64,000 bases of DNA from an uncultured Fidelibacterota bacterium (GTDB taxonomy: Bacteria > Fidelibacterota > Marinisomatia > Marinisomatales > Marinisomataceae). The translations under genes and the position numbers were made by a program. Where the stretch lies: assembly GCA_902599655.1 (NCBI GenBank), contig CACKGC010000002.1, positions 1 through 64,000 on the forward strand, in the 5' to 3' direction. Positions 1-8,651 of the stretch are shown one piece after another. Every line of letters begins with the position of its first letter. The stretch's first letter is position 1. Under the pieces are notes generated by a model. That model saw nothing but the letters and a program-made list of their open reading frames with translations. It was not told the DNA's origin and searched no databases.

Positions 1-1
1 T

Positions 2-1636
2 AATGGATATGATAACTGGGCACCAGATAATAATACCGATAACATTACTTATTCTGATAATCCAGGAAAAGATAGTCAAAAGTCACAAATCCTTATTGCT
101 GATTACAAATATGATTTGGGTGAGCAAATTGTTGACTTTAACGTTGGAATGTCTAGTAATGAAACATTACATAGTTATGATTCAGACTGGGGTAATTACA
201 ACTTCTGGTTAAATTGGGATGGTGATGACCATCATGAGGACGATCATCATGATGATCATGGAGATGATCATGGTGATGATCATGATGATGACCATGATGA
301 TGATCACGATGAAGATCATGATGAGGATCATGATGAGGAATTTGATTTTATGTCATATGATTTCTTTGATTCATTTGAAAGAGATATTGACACAAGAACT
401 GTTGATTTGAGATTCAGATCTAATGTCAAAAATAATAATAAAGTTGATTATGTTTTCGGATTATATAATTCGACCTACGAAGAAACTACAGATGCAGCTG
501 GGTATGTATTTGGAGGATCTGCAACGGGGTTATCAACTGGATATGACATCATTACAAAATCATTATATGGTGAATTAGCCTATAATTTCGATAATCAATC
601 AACTTTTGCAGTGTCATTTAGACATGAAGCAAGAGACATTGATTATTTTGATTTTGAAAATGCGAGTGGAAGTTTTGAATTAGATGGTGATTGGAACACT
701 TCATTTAAAGTTTCATATGAAATGCATCCGACAAGTAACCTTCATTGGTATATATATGCAGCTGAAGGTTATCATCCAGCAGGTGTAAATCAGAATCCAT
801 ACTTAGACATGGAAGATAAAACTTATGATGATGAAATTTACACGGATGTGACAACTGGTATTAGATGGTACAAGGATAATATCAAGCTTTCTGCTTCTTT
901 GTTTTACTTGGAGCATGATGGCCACATCTTTGAAGCTTCAGAGCAGTTGGATCCATCAAATCCTAATGCGTTTGCATTCTTTAAACAAAATGCTGATTCA
1001 GGATATGAATATGGTACTGAAACGCATGGTGAATTCAGATTCTCAGATAAATTATCCATGGGTCTTTCTCTTGGATATATGAGTTCAGAAATCCATTTTG
1101 GTGACCATGATGACCATGGACATGGCGACCATCATGATGATCACGGCGATGACCATGGTGATGATCATGATGACCACGGTGACGACCATGATGGCGACGA
1201 CCATGACGACGACCATGACGATCACGGCGATGACCATGATGACCATGGAGACGATCACGATGACCACGGTGGACATGAAGGACACGCTGATCATGGACAA
1301 AAAGCTCATGCTCCAAACTGGAACTATAGTTTATCTGTAAACTATGATTTCACTCAGGACAGTTCATTAATGGTTGAAATTGCAGGTAAAGATGCCTTTA
1401 TCTTTGATTCAATGCATGATGAATATGAGTCAGAACCATATCATTTATTGAATGCATATTATTCACATACATTCAATAAGCTAAGATTAGGAGTTTATGC
1501 TAAAAATATTCTTGATGAGTCTTACGCAGACAGAGGATTTATTTTTGGTTTAGAACCTCCTCATTTCCATGAAGAACTATATAAATCATTTGGCCCTCCA
1601 AGAGAAATTGGAATGTCATTAACATATAGTTTCTAA
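2..1636 (+). CDS. TonB-dependent outer-membrane receptor, C-terminal part, with two His/Asp-rich loops
   Basis: The reading frame is already open at base 2, so the 5' end (signal peptide, plug domain, first strands) lies outside the window; a TTG at 116 is only an internal codon. The protein alternates aromatic-rich beta strands and ends in GMSLTYSF with a terminal Phe, the usual outer-membrane barrel signature. The stretch around AEGYHPAGVNQNP and the motif NILDESYADRG are typical of TonB-dependent receptor barrels. Two low-complexity Asp/His/Gly segments (nt 224-340 and 1103-1306) interrupt the barrel and probably form surface loops. Family knowledge: such receptors import metal chelates, vitamins or glycans using TonB energy. 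The His-rich loops suggest a metal ligand such as zinc, copper or nickel, which is inference; the substrate is otherwise unknown. Confidence 0.88.
   Translation, partial: NGYDNWAPDNNTDNITYSDNPGKDSQKSQILIADYKYDLGEQIVDFNVGMSSNETLHSYDSDWGNYNFWLNWDGDDHHEDDHHDDHGDDHGDDHDDDHDDDHDEDHDEDHDEEFDFMSYDFFDSFERDIDTRTVDLRFRSNVKNNNKVDYVFGLYNSTYEETTDAAGYVFGGSATGLSTGYDIITKSLYGELAYNFDNQSTFAVSFRHEARDIDYFDFENASGSFELDGDWNTSFKVSYEMHPTSNLHWYIYAAEGYHPAGVNQNPYLDMEDKTYDDEIYTDVTTGIRWYKDNIKLSASLFYLEHDGHIFEASEQLDPSNPNAFAFFKQNADSGYEYGTETHGEFRFSDKLSMGLSLGYMSSEIHFGDHDDHGHGDHHDDHGDDHGDDHDDHGDDHDGDDHDDDHDDHGDDHDDHGDDHDDHGGHEGHADHGQKAHAPNWNYSLSVNYDFTQDSSLMVEIAGKDAFIFDSMHDEYESEPYHLLNAYYSHTFNKLRLGVYAKNILDESYADRGFIFGLEPPHFHEELYKSFGPPREIGMSLTYSF
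224..340 (+). repeat. His/Asp-rich low-complexity segment 1 of the TonB receptor
   Basis: Degenerate tandem codons for Asp-Asp-His, Gly-Asp-Asp-His and later Asp-Glu-Asp-His, with about 11 histidines in 39 residues. It stays in frame and interrupts otherwise normal barrel sequence. Units are 9-12 nt and imperfect, so this looks like an old slippage-expanded repeat under protein-level selection rather than a non-coding satellite. Confidence 0.9.
1103..1306 (+). repeat. His/Asp-rich low-complexity segment 2 of the TonB receptor
   Basis: About 68 residues of (G)DDH-type repeats containing about 20 histidines, again in frame and followed by normal barrel strands. It uses many more GAC, CAC and GGC codons than segment 1, so local G+C is clearly above the neighbourhood. 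The codon difference suggests the two segments expanded independently rather than by copying one to the other. Confidence 0.9.
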
Positions 1637-1650
1637 TGTCTTATTTTCAT

Positions 1651-1680
1651 AATTTAGCGGGTATTATTGCCCGCTAAATT
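1651..1680 (+). terminator. Perfect 11-bp hairpin between the receptor gene and polA
   Basis: AATTTAGCGGG (1651-1661), an 8-nt loop, then CCCGCTAAATT (1670-1680). It lies 14 nt after the receptor stop and ends on the base before the polA ATG. There is no downstream T-tract, so it is not a classical intrinsic terminator. It could protect the receptor mRNA 3' end, act as a weak terminator, or block the polA ribosome-binding region. Confidence 0.6.
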
Positions 1681-4395
1681 ATGAGCTCAACAAAACAAAA
1701 AAGATTATTCATTATTGATGGTTATGCTACCTTATATCGAGCGCATTACGCATTAATTAGAAATCCACTTACCAATACTGCAGGAACTCCAACAAGCGCC
1801 ATTTTTGGGTTTGCTAATCAAGTATTTCAATTAATTGATGAAGAAAAACCAGACTATTTAGTGGCAGCATTCGATTCTAAAGGGAAAAATTTTAGACATG
1901 AAATTTTTGAAGAATACAAAGCTAATCGATCTGAAATGCCAGATGAAATACAAACTCAATTACCATACTTATGGAAATTACTCGAAGCAATGAATATTCC
2001 TGTATTAAGAGTTGATGGTGTTGAAGCTGATGATATTATTGGAACTGTTGCTAAACAATGTGGTGATAGTGATTTACAGTGTAATATTGTGAGCGGTGAT
2101 AAAGATTTTATGCAATTAATTAATGATTCAACATTCCTATATGCTCCTCAAGCTAGAAAAAGAGAAAAAGAAATATTTAATGTTAATAAAGTTATAGAAA
2201 AATGGGGGGTAGGACCTGAAAACATCATTGATTTGCTTGGTCTTATGGGGGATAGCTCTGATAATGTTCCAGGTGTCCAAGGAGTCGGTCCAAAAACAGC
2301 TATGAAGCTCATTCAAGAGCATGGGAGTATTGAGAAAATTTATGAAAACATAGATTCTATTAAAAATGAAAAAATGAAGGATAAATTACTTTCAGATAAG
2401 GATAATGCTTTATTAAGTAAACAGCTTGTAACCATTCTTACAGATGTAAATATTGATTCTTCTGTAGATGATTTTGTTATCAAGGAAATGAACACGTCAA
2501 AACTTGAGGATATTTTCAAAGAGTTGGAGTTTTCTGGATTGCTTAAAAAAATTGGATCTACTGAAACCATTGAAAAAAAATCAGTAGATAGAAAGAAAGA
2601 TTACAAAAACATTCTAAATTTAGAAGATTTGATTGGCTTTGTTGAGTCGCTTGAGAAGGGCAAATGGTTATCAGTTGATTTAGAGACTACCTCTGTGAAT
2701 CCGATGGCAGCTGAAATCGTTGGATTTAGTTTTTCAACAAAGAAAGACACTGGATTTTATGTTCCAATTTTATTTAAGGATAAAAAAGAAAATTTATTTG
2801 GGAACAACGATTTAGATGAAGTAATTAGAATATTAAAACCATTTTTAGAAGATGAAAACATTCCAAAAACAGGACAAAATATTAAGTACGACGCTCTTAT
2901 TATGAAGCGTTTTGGAATTGATCTTAAGGGTATTGAATTTGATACTATGATTGCTGCACATTTATTAAATCCAAACGCTAGGTCATATAAGCTTGATAAC
3001 TTATCGTTAGCTCATTTGAACTACAAAATGGTACCGATTAAAGACTTAATTGGAGTTGGAAAAAATCAAATTACAATGGATCAAGTTTCTTTAGATGATA
3101 TCTCTTTTTATGCTGCAGAAGATGCAGATGTTGTTATTGAATTGACCGAAATTTTTATGAAAGACTTAAAAAAACAAAAGTTGTTTAATTATTTTAAGTC
3201 CATCGAAATAGATTTATTACCTGTGCTTATAGATATGCAATTCAATGGTATTTTTATTGATAAAGAATACTTAGAAAACAGATCCAATGAGATTGGAAAA
3301 AAAATCGAATCATTGGAATCAGAGATAATTAATCTAGCTGGAGAAGAATTCAACCTTAATTCATCACAACAGCTTGCAGTCATACTTTTTGACAAATTAA
3401 AACTTCCGATGATTAAGAAAAGGTCAACTGCAGAAGCTGTTTTAAGTGAGTTAAAGGATAAGCATCCTTTGCCAGAGCTAATTCTTTCATACAGAAAGTT
3501 GTATAAGTTAAAAAATACTTATTTGGATCCATTACCGTCTTATATTATTTCAGATACCCAGCGAGTTCACTCATCGTTCAATCAAACTATGACCGCTACT
3601 GGGAGATTGTCTACAAGCAGCCCTAATTTTCAAAACATTCCAATTAGAACGGAAGATGGTAAAGAAATAAGAAAAGCAATTAAAGCTCAATCAAATGAAT
3701 ATCAAATTTTTTCTGCAGACTATTCACAAGTTGAATTAAGAGTAATGGCGCATCTAAGTGGAGATGAATCATTAATTTCTGCATTAAATAATGGCGAAGA
3801 TATACATACTTTCACTGCAAAAAATATTTTCAATGTTGATAATGATGATATGGTCCTTCCAGAAATGAGAAGGATTGCTAAAATTGTAAACTTTGGGATA
3901 ATGTATGGAGCAGGTCCATTTAGATTAAGTCAAGAGCTTGATATTCCATTTGGAGAAGCAAAGCAAATTAAAGATGCATACTTTCAGAAATATCAAGGAA
4001 TTGAACAATATATTGAAAATTCTAAGCTACAGATTAAAGAAACCAAATCTGTTGAAACTTTATTAGGAAGAAAAAGAGCTGTTTGGGATTCAGACAGCCA
4101 AAATAAAATTCGAAGAGATGCGGCTGAGCGAATGGCAATTAATATGCCAATTCAAGGGACTGCTGCAGAAATGATTAAATTGGCCATGATTAAAATTCAT
4201 CGTCAAATGAATAAAGAAAATTTAAAATCTAAACTTATAATGCAAATTCATGATGAGTTGTTATTAGAAGTTCATCAAGATGAAATTGATTATATTTCAA
4301 AAATGGTAATTGAACATATGAGAAATGCAATGAAGCTTGATGTTCCAATTGAAATAGATTTTGGTATTGGTCCTTCATGGTATGAGGCGCATTAA
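1681..4395 (+). CDS. polA: DNA polymerase I
   Basis: Fills gaps and removes RNA primers in replication and repair. All three domains of the family are present in 904 aa. The N-terminal 5' nuclease begins RLFIIDGYATLYRAHYAL. The 3'-5' proofreading exonuclease keeps its acidic residues: VDLETT near 331, GQNIKYD, and YAAEDAD. The polymerase domain has motif A SADYSQVELR (near 677), motif B RRIAKIVNFGIMYG (near 734) and motif C QIHDELLLEV (near 855). Proofreading should therefore be active, unlike in some Pol I proteins with dead exonuclease sites. The ATG start matches the family N-terminus but directly abuts a hairpin, leaving no free Shine-Dalgarno. The stop codon overlaps the alr start by one base, so polA and alr are probably co-transcribed. 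Confidence 0.97.
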   Translation: MSSTKQKRLFIIDGYATLYRAHYALIRNPLTNTAGTPTSAIFGFANQVFQLIDEEKPDYLVAAFDSKGKNFRHEIFEEYKANRSEMPDEIQTQLPYLWKLLEAMNIPVLRVDGVEADDIIGTVAKQCGDSDLQCNIVSGDKDFMQLINDSTFLYAPQARKREKEIFNVNKVIEKWGVGPENIIDLLGLMGDSSDNVPGVQGVGPKTAMKLIQEHGSIEKIYENIDSIKNEKMKDKLLSDKDNALLSKQLVTILTDVNIDSSVDDFVIKEMNTSKLEDIFKELEFSGLLKKIGSTETIEKKSVDRKKDYKNILNLEDLIGFVESLEKGKWLSVDLETTSVNPMAAEIVGFSFSTKKDTGFYVPILFKDKKENLFGNNDLDEVIRILKPFLEDENIPKTGQNIKYDALIMKRFGIDLKGIEFDTMIAAHLLNPNARSYKLDNLSLAHLNYKMVPIKDLIGVGKNQITMDQVSLDDISFYAAEDADVVIELTEIFMKDLKKQKLFNYFKSIEIDLLPVLIDMQFNGIFIDKEYLENRSNEIGKKIESLESEIINLAGEEFNLNSSQQLAVILFDKLKLPMIKKRSTAEAVLSELKDKHPLPELILSYRKLYKLKNTYLDPLPSYIISDTQRVHSSFNQTMTATGRLSTSSPNFQNIPIRTEDGKEIRKAIKAQSNEYQIFSADYSQVELRVMAHLSGDESLISALNNGEDIHTFTAKNIFNVDNDDMVLPEMRRIAKIVNFGIMYGAGPFRLSQELDIPFGEAKQIKDAYFQKYQGIEQYIENSKLQIKETKSVETLLGRKRAVWDSDSQNKIRRDAAERMAINMPIQGTAAEMIKLAMIKIHRQMNKENLKSKLIMQIHDELLLEVHQDEIDYISKMVIEHMRNAMKLDVPIEIDFGIGPSWYEAH

Positions 4396-5492
4396 TGAGT
4401 TATTTAGGTCCAAAAGTTCATATTGATTTACAACAACTGAAAAAAAACTATCAAATAGTTAAGAGCGAAGTTGGAGAGATTCCTATCATGGCTACAGTAA
4501 AGGCAAATGCGTATGGGCATGGAGCCGTAGAAGTATCTAAAGCTCTAGAAGAAGAGGGAGTGAGATATTTAGCTGTGTTCACTATCGATGAAGGCATTGA
4601 ATTACGAGATGCTGGTATTAAAACAGATATTTTTATTTATGCAAAATTTGATCCATCAAGAATTGATGAAGCTTCTAAGCATAACCTAACTCTCAATATC
4701 TCATCATTTGATGATTTGAAAGTGCTAAAAGCATACGTTGGAAATACTATCAAAGTTCATTTAAAGATTGATACAGGTATGACAAGATTAGGAGTTCCAT
4801 TTGAAGAAGCTGAAGCATTTTTGCAAGAAGCAAATCAGCTTGATACCATTAAATTGGAGGGATTGTACTCTCATTTTGCCACTGCGGATGAAGGAGACCT
4901 TTCCTATGCTAATAGTCAGCTCAGTAAATTTAGTGACGTTGTAGAAATTTCTAAAAAATTAGATATGTCCTTTGATTTTGTTCATTGCAGTAACAGCGGA
5001 GCTATTTTGAATGTTGAAGATTCCAGATTTAATATGGTAAGAACTGGAATGCTTCTTTATGGAGCCTTTCCATCTGATGAAGTACCTCAAGAGCTTCCAA
5101 TTAAACCAGTTATGACATTTACGGCTCCTATTGTTGAAATTAGGGACGTTAAAGCTGGTACTCAAATTAGCTATGGTGGGGTTTATAAAACCAAATCAAA
5201 TACTCGAATAGCTGTTGTACAAGCTGGCTTTGCTGATGGAGTTCCACGTCCTTGGTATATTGATGGTTTTGTAAAGTTTCAAAATCAAGATTTTAAAATT
5301 ACCGGAAGAATTTGTATGGATCAGTTAATGATTGACATAGGATCTGCTGATTTAAACTTAGGGGATGAAGTATTGATTTTTGGAGCAAATGAGCATGGAA
5401 GTATTGATATTAATCACATTGCAAAAAAAATTGATTCTACTTCTTATGTTTTAGTTACTGCGCTTGGAATTCGTCCTAAAAGAATTTATTAA
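4395..5492 (+). CDS. alr: Alanine racemase
   Basis: PLP enzyme converting L-Ala to D-Ala for peptidoglycan, in the cytoplasm; it feeds the Ddl encoded at 48908-49807. The 365 aa match the usual family length. The PLP-lysine motif MATVKANAYGHG is at 32-43 (Lys36). The second catalytic residue is the Tyr in ISYGGVY near 260, and RTGMLLYG and GRICMDQLMIDIG are typical fold III racemase motifs. The ATG shares its A with the polA stop codon (TAATG), indicating translational coupling. Confidence 0.97.
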   Translation: MSYLGPKVHIDLQQLKKNYQIVKSEVGEIPIMATVKANAYGHGAVEVSKALEEEGVRYLAVFTIDEGIELRDAGIKTDIFIYAKFDPSRIDEASKHNLTLNISSFDDLKVLKAYVGNTIKVHLKIDTGMTRLGVPFEEAEAFLQEANQLDTIKLEGLYSHFATADEGDLSYANSQLSKFSDVVEISKKLDMSFDFVHCSNSGAILNVEDSRFNMVRTGMLLYGAFPSDEVPQELPIKPVMTFTAPIVEIRDVKAGTQISYGGVYKTKSNTRIAVVQAGFADGVPRPWYIDGFVKFQNQDFKITGRICMDQLMIDIGSADLNLGDEVLIFGANEHGSIDINHIAKKIDSTSYVLVTALGIRPKRIY

Positions 5493-5495
5493 TTC

Positions 5496-5570
5496 GAGGA
5501 GCAAATTAAAACCTAACCAAGGGTAAGAGAAAGGAATTAAGAGGTAATTTTAAACTTTAACTTGCTCCTC
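5496..5570 (+). ncRNA. Candidate structured RNA with a 15-bp closing stem, function unknown
   Basis: GAGGAGCAAATTAAA (5496-5510) pairs with TTTAACTTGCTCCTC (5556-5570) with one A/C mismatch, enclosing 45 nt. Inside, ACCT (5511-5514) can pair with AGGT (5542-5545), giving a nested stem. The element starts 4 nt after the alr stop and lies 70 nt before the initiator tRNA. I see no SRP GGAA domain, tmRNA, RNase P or riboswitch motif that I recognise. It may be a stable alr 3' end, an elaborate terminator or a small RNA. Confidence 0.4.
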
Positions 5571-5639
5571 ATTAATACTTATGTTTTTTTTAAAAAAAAG
5601 TTCCTCCTTTTTCTATTTATAGTTATTATACAAACAGAT

Positions 5640-5713
<74 letters not shown>

Positions 5714-5743
5714 CTAACCTCCAAATGAAAAAGGATATAAATA

Positions 5744-6952
5744 ATGAAGTTATACAAATCTTTTTTAATCGTTCTTTCAACACTACTAATTATGAATTGT
5801 AATTCCAATAATGATGAACAGTTGATGGAAAAAGCTAAAGAATTATCTCAAAAATTTATTATTACTGATGGCCACATTGATACTCCATGGAGAATGCATA
5901 AGTGGGGTTATGAAGATATTTCAAAAAGGTCTCCAGGTGACTTTGATTATGTTAGAGCAAAAGAAGGTGGGTTAGATGTTCCTTTTATGGCTATCTATGT
6001 TCCTGCAACTTACCAAGTAACTGGTGGTGCAAAAGAAAAAGCAGAAGAATTAATAGCTATTGTAGAAAGAATAGTTTCTGATCATCCAGATAAATTTGAG
6101 ATTGCTCATAGTCCTGAAGAAGCTGAAAGAATCGTGTCAGAAGGAAAAATAGCATTACCAATGGGTATGGAAAACGGAGCTCCACTCGAAGGAGATTTAT
6201 CCAACGTTCAATATTTTCATGACAAGGGCATTAGCTACATTACACTTACACACTCAGAAGATAACGCAATTTGCGACTCATCATACAATCTTGGAAAACG
6301 TACCCATAATGGTCTAAGTGCTTACGGAAGAGAAGTTGTGAAAGAAATGAATCGTGTAGGCATTATGGTAGACATTTCACACGTTTCTGATGACGCATTT
6401 TATCAAGTTATGGATGTTACCCAAGTTCCAGCAATTGCTTCACATTCATCATGTAGGCACTTTACTCCTGATTGGGAAAGAAATATGGATGATGACATGA
6501 TTAAAAGACTTGCAGAAAACGGTGGAGTTGTTCAAATAAATTTTGCATCATATTTTGTAGATCAAGCATCGAAAGATACCAAAGCTCCAATTGATGCTGA
6601 TGTTGCAAAGTATATTAAAGATAATAATTTAGATCCAACTGATTATGCGTCATACGATGAATATAGAAGAGAGCAATACGATAAAAGATTTTTATATGTT
6701 AGCTCTGAAAAAGTTGCTGATCATATTGATCATGTTGTCAATTTAGTTGGTATTGATCATGTAGGTTTTGGTTCTGACTTCGACGGAGTTGGTTATACAC
6801 TTCCAACGGATTTAAAAGGCCCAGAAGGGTTTCCTATGGTTATTTTTCATCTTCTAAAAAGAGGATATACCGAAGAGGAAATTGAAAAAATTTGCTATAA
6901 GAATGTATGGAGAGTTTGGAAAGCAACTGAAGAGTTCGCCAAACTTAACTAA
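5744..6952 (+). CDS. Membrane dipeptidase (peptidase family M19), probable lipoprotein
   Basis: Zinc dipeptidase of the renal-dipeptidase family, hydrolysing dipeptides including some with D-residues. The N-terminus MKLYKSFLIVLSTLLIMNC is a signal peptide ending in a lipobox-like LIMNC (Cys19); Asn at -1 is unusual but tolerated in some lineages. Zinc-binding motifs are DGHIDTPW (His44, Asp46), the bridging Glu in GMENGAPLEGD, ASHSSCRH, and the conserved GIDHVGFGSDFDGV near the C-terminus. 402 aa is normal. An AAAAAGG Shine-Dalgarno precedes the ATG. It probably acts in the periplasm. The 3' end overlaps the convergent rlmB by 8 nt. Confidence 0.93.
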   Translation: MKLYKSFLIVLSTLLIMNCNSNNDEQLMEKAKELSQKFIITDGHIDTPWRMHKWGYEDISKRSPGDFDYVRAKEGGLDVPFMAIYVPATYQVTGGAKEKAEELIAIVERIVSDHPDKFEIAHSPEEAERIVSEGKIALPMGMENGAPLEGDLSNVQYFHDKGISYITLTHSEDNAICDSSYNLGKRTHNGLSAYGREVVKEMNRVGIMVDISHVSDDAFYQVMDVTQVPAIASHSSCRHFTPDWERNMDDDMIKRLAENGGVVQINFASYFVDQASKDTKAPIDADVAKYIKDNNLDPTDYASYDEYRREQYDKRFLYVSSEKVADHIDHVVNLVGIDHVGFGSDFDGVGYTLPTDLKGPEGFPMVIFHLLKRGYTEEEIEKICYKNVWRVWKATEEFAKLN

Positions 6953-7688
6953 GTACTTGTCTTAATCTTTCAAAGACTATAGCACTTACTGCAGTAGCAA
7001 CATTTAAAGAATTCATTTCATGGGACATAGGAATCGTTGCAAGAAAATCTGAATTTTTAAGTACTTGTTTGCTAATACCGCTTCCTTCACCTCCAAAAAT
7101 CAAAACTGATTTTCCTTTCAGATCAATAGCATACCAATCTTTTGCTTCAATATTATTTTCGAAACTTGTTATCCAAAAGTCATTGTCTTTAAAATGACTA
7201 ATAGCTTTATTGATATTTGTTACTGAAAATAAAGGCACTTTTGAGAACCCTCCTTGACTGACTTGCGCCACAGCGCTTGTCATTGAAACACTATTTCGAT
7301 CTGTAATAACAACTCCGTCAATATTTCCACCAGCACAAATTCTTAAGATTTGTCCTAAGTTGTGAGGATCTTGAACCTGATCAAGAACAACAAAACAAGC
7401 AGTTTCATTTTCAACTATCGGTAGTTCGTGAAAGGTTTTGGCTTGGGCTTTGATATAGATGCCTTGTGCTCTATTATTATCAACATATCTTTTAAAGCTT
7501 TCAGAATCAACTTTTTCAATTAGATTTTGTGGTATCTCTGTCAGTGCAGTATTCATTTTTTCACTGTTATCTGCAGGAGAATTTCTTTCAATGATTACTT
7601 GATTAACATCAATGATTGATGATTTAATAGCATCATGGCATCCATTTATGCCAAAAACTGTTATGCGATGTTTTGTAAAACTATTCAT
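6945..7688 (-). CDS. rlmB: 23S rRNA (guanosine-2'-O)-methyltransferase RlmB / SpoU-family methylase
   Basis: SPOUT-class 2'-O-ribose methyltransferase using SAM, probably acting on 23S rRNA. The three SpoU motifs are present: DQVQDPHNLGQILR (motif 1 Asn and Arg), LIFGGEGSGIS (motif 2) and MNSLNVATAVSAIVFE (motif 3, the knot). A small N-terminal substrate-binding domain is also present. The frame extends to an ATG at 7715, but the family begins with residues like M..(V/I)xGIxxxxxA, so I place the start at 7688 (247 aa); the longer form would be 256 aa. It is the only minus-strand gene here, converging on the dipeptidase gene and diverging from arfB. Confidence 0.9.
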   Translation of the reverse strand: MNSFTKHRITVFGINGCHDAIKSSIIDVNQVIIERNSPADNSEKMNTALTEIPQNLIEKVDSESFKRYVDNNRAQGIYIKAQAKTFHELPIVENETACFVVLDQVQDPHNLGQILRICAGGNIDGVVITDRNSVSMTSAVAQVSQGGFSKVPLFSVTNINKAISHFKDNDFWITSFENNIEAKDWYAIDLKGKSVLIFGGEGSGISKQVLKNSDFLATIPMSHEMNSLNVATAVSAIVFERLRQVLS

Positions 7689-7720
7689 AAAAATTTCTGT
7701 AAATTTTATAAACAATTTTA

Positions 7721-8119
7721 ATGATAAAAATTAAAGAATCAGAGTTACATTTTTCCTATGTTAGATCTAGCGGGCCAGGCGGACAACATGTCAATAAAGT
7801 TTCAACAGCTGTTCAATTAAAATATAATATATTCGAATCAGATATTTCTGATGAGATGAGACAGAGATTTATATCTGCCTATGGAAAAAGAATTTCAAAA
7901 AATGGATTTATAACAATTATTGCTCAATCTTATAAATCCCAGAAAAAAAATAAAGATGATGCTATAAATAGATTAGAAAAATTATTTAGCGATATTAAAA
8001 TACAAGCAAAAAGAATTCCTACGAAACCTTCGAGGAGTTCTAAAGTAAAAAGAGTTGAAACTAAAAAAAGAAGATCACAGGTAAAAAAAAGTAGAATGAA
8101 GGTAAGTTTAGATGATTAG
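7721..8119 (+). CDS. arfB: Alternative ribosome-rescue factor ArfB (peptidyl-tRNA hydrolase, GGQ domain)
   Basis: Releases nascent peptides from ribosomes stalled on non-stop mRNAs. At 132 aa it is the compact release-factor-like form: RSSGPGGQHVNKVSTAVQL with the catalytic GGQ at residues 20-22, and a Lys/Arg-rich C-terminal tail (KKRRSQVKKSRMK) that in this family inserts into the empty mRNA channel. The length and basic tail separate it from RF1/RF2, which are much longer. No tmRNA is visible in the window, so its relation to trans-translation here is unknown. It overlaps the next gene by 8 nt. Confidence 0.92.
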   Translation: MIKIKESELHFSYVRSSGPGGQHVNKVSTAVQLKYNIFESDISDEMRQRFISAYGKRISKNGFITIIAQSYKSQKKNKDDAINRLEKLFSDIKIQAKRIPTKPSRSSKVKRVETKKRRSQVKKSRMKVSLDD

Positions 8120-8651
8120 GTTGATTTTATCTCTATTATTTTTTGTAAATCTTTATGGGCAAGATGTCAGTGACAATGTTTCTGACAATATTCAACCTTT
8201 GCTCGTTGAGGAATTATCTGACCTAGAATTAATGTTAATTGCAAATATCAATACAAATGAAACTCTTGAAACTTTTTTTAAACTAGATGTGATTAATGAG
8301 TCAATTAAACTTAATGCTCCAGAATACAACAGATTTACTCGAAAGAACAATACTGGAATATTTTTTCCTGTAAATACTTCTACATCGCTTTATCTTGATG
8401 CTGGATTACCTGGCTGGGTTGAAGCAAGCAAATATATTTCTAATAATAACGATTCCTATTCAAGTGGTTTTTTTAATTCATCTCTAGATAAGTTCACATA
8501 TTACAACTCAAGAAAAGGTTTTTTAGATTCTGACAATTATTTTAAAGACCCATGGGATCAACGATCAGTGGATGATTATATTAGATATATTCACATGCCT
8601 CCAGTAATCAATCATTCAGAAATAAATACGATTTATGATAGAAATAGATAA
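8112..8651 (+). CDS. Exported protein of unknown function between arfB and murE
   Basis: 179 aa with a clear N-terminal signal peptide (MIRLILSLLFFVNLYGQ, probable cleavage around GQ-D). The rest is rich in Asn, Ser, Asp and Tyr, with no transmembrane segment or catalytic motif that I recognise. A region around PWDQRSVDDYIRYIHMPP looks ordered. It overlaps arfB by 8 nt and murE by 17 nt, so it is translationally coupled to wall-synthesis genes. In typical dcw clusters the genes just before murE encode FtsL and the division transpeptidase; this protein resembles neither. A cell-envelope role is inference from position and signal peptide only. Confidence 0.8.
   Translation: MIRLILSLLFFVNLYGQDVSDNVSDNIQPLLVEELSDLELMLIANINTNETLETFFKLDVINESIKLNAPEYNRFTRKNNTGIFFPVNTSTSLYLDAGLPGWVEASKYISNNNDSYSSGFFNSSLDKFTYYNSRKGFLDSDNYFKDPWDQRSVDDYIRYIHMPPVINHSEINTIYDRNR

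Noticed and set aside
1100-1310. CRISPR-like short repeats
   Set aside because: Units are 9-12 nt, imperfect, without spacers, and stay in the receptor reading frame.
1035-1316. Long overlapping open frames on both strands across the His/Asp block
   Set aside because: They are by-products of the repeating GAT/CAT codons and encode biased Met/Thr/Ile or His/Arg strings; only the receptor frame continues into normal protein sequence.
5583-5612. T8A8 palindrome with AAAAAG/CTTTTT stem as a separate terminator
   Set aside because: The pairing is almost only A-T and weak; mentioned only as possible end of the preceding RNA candidate.
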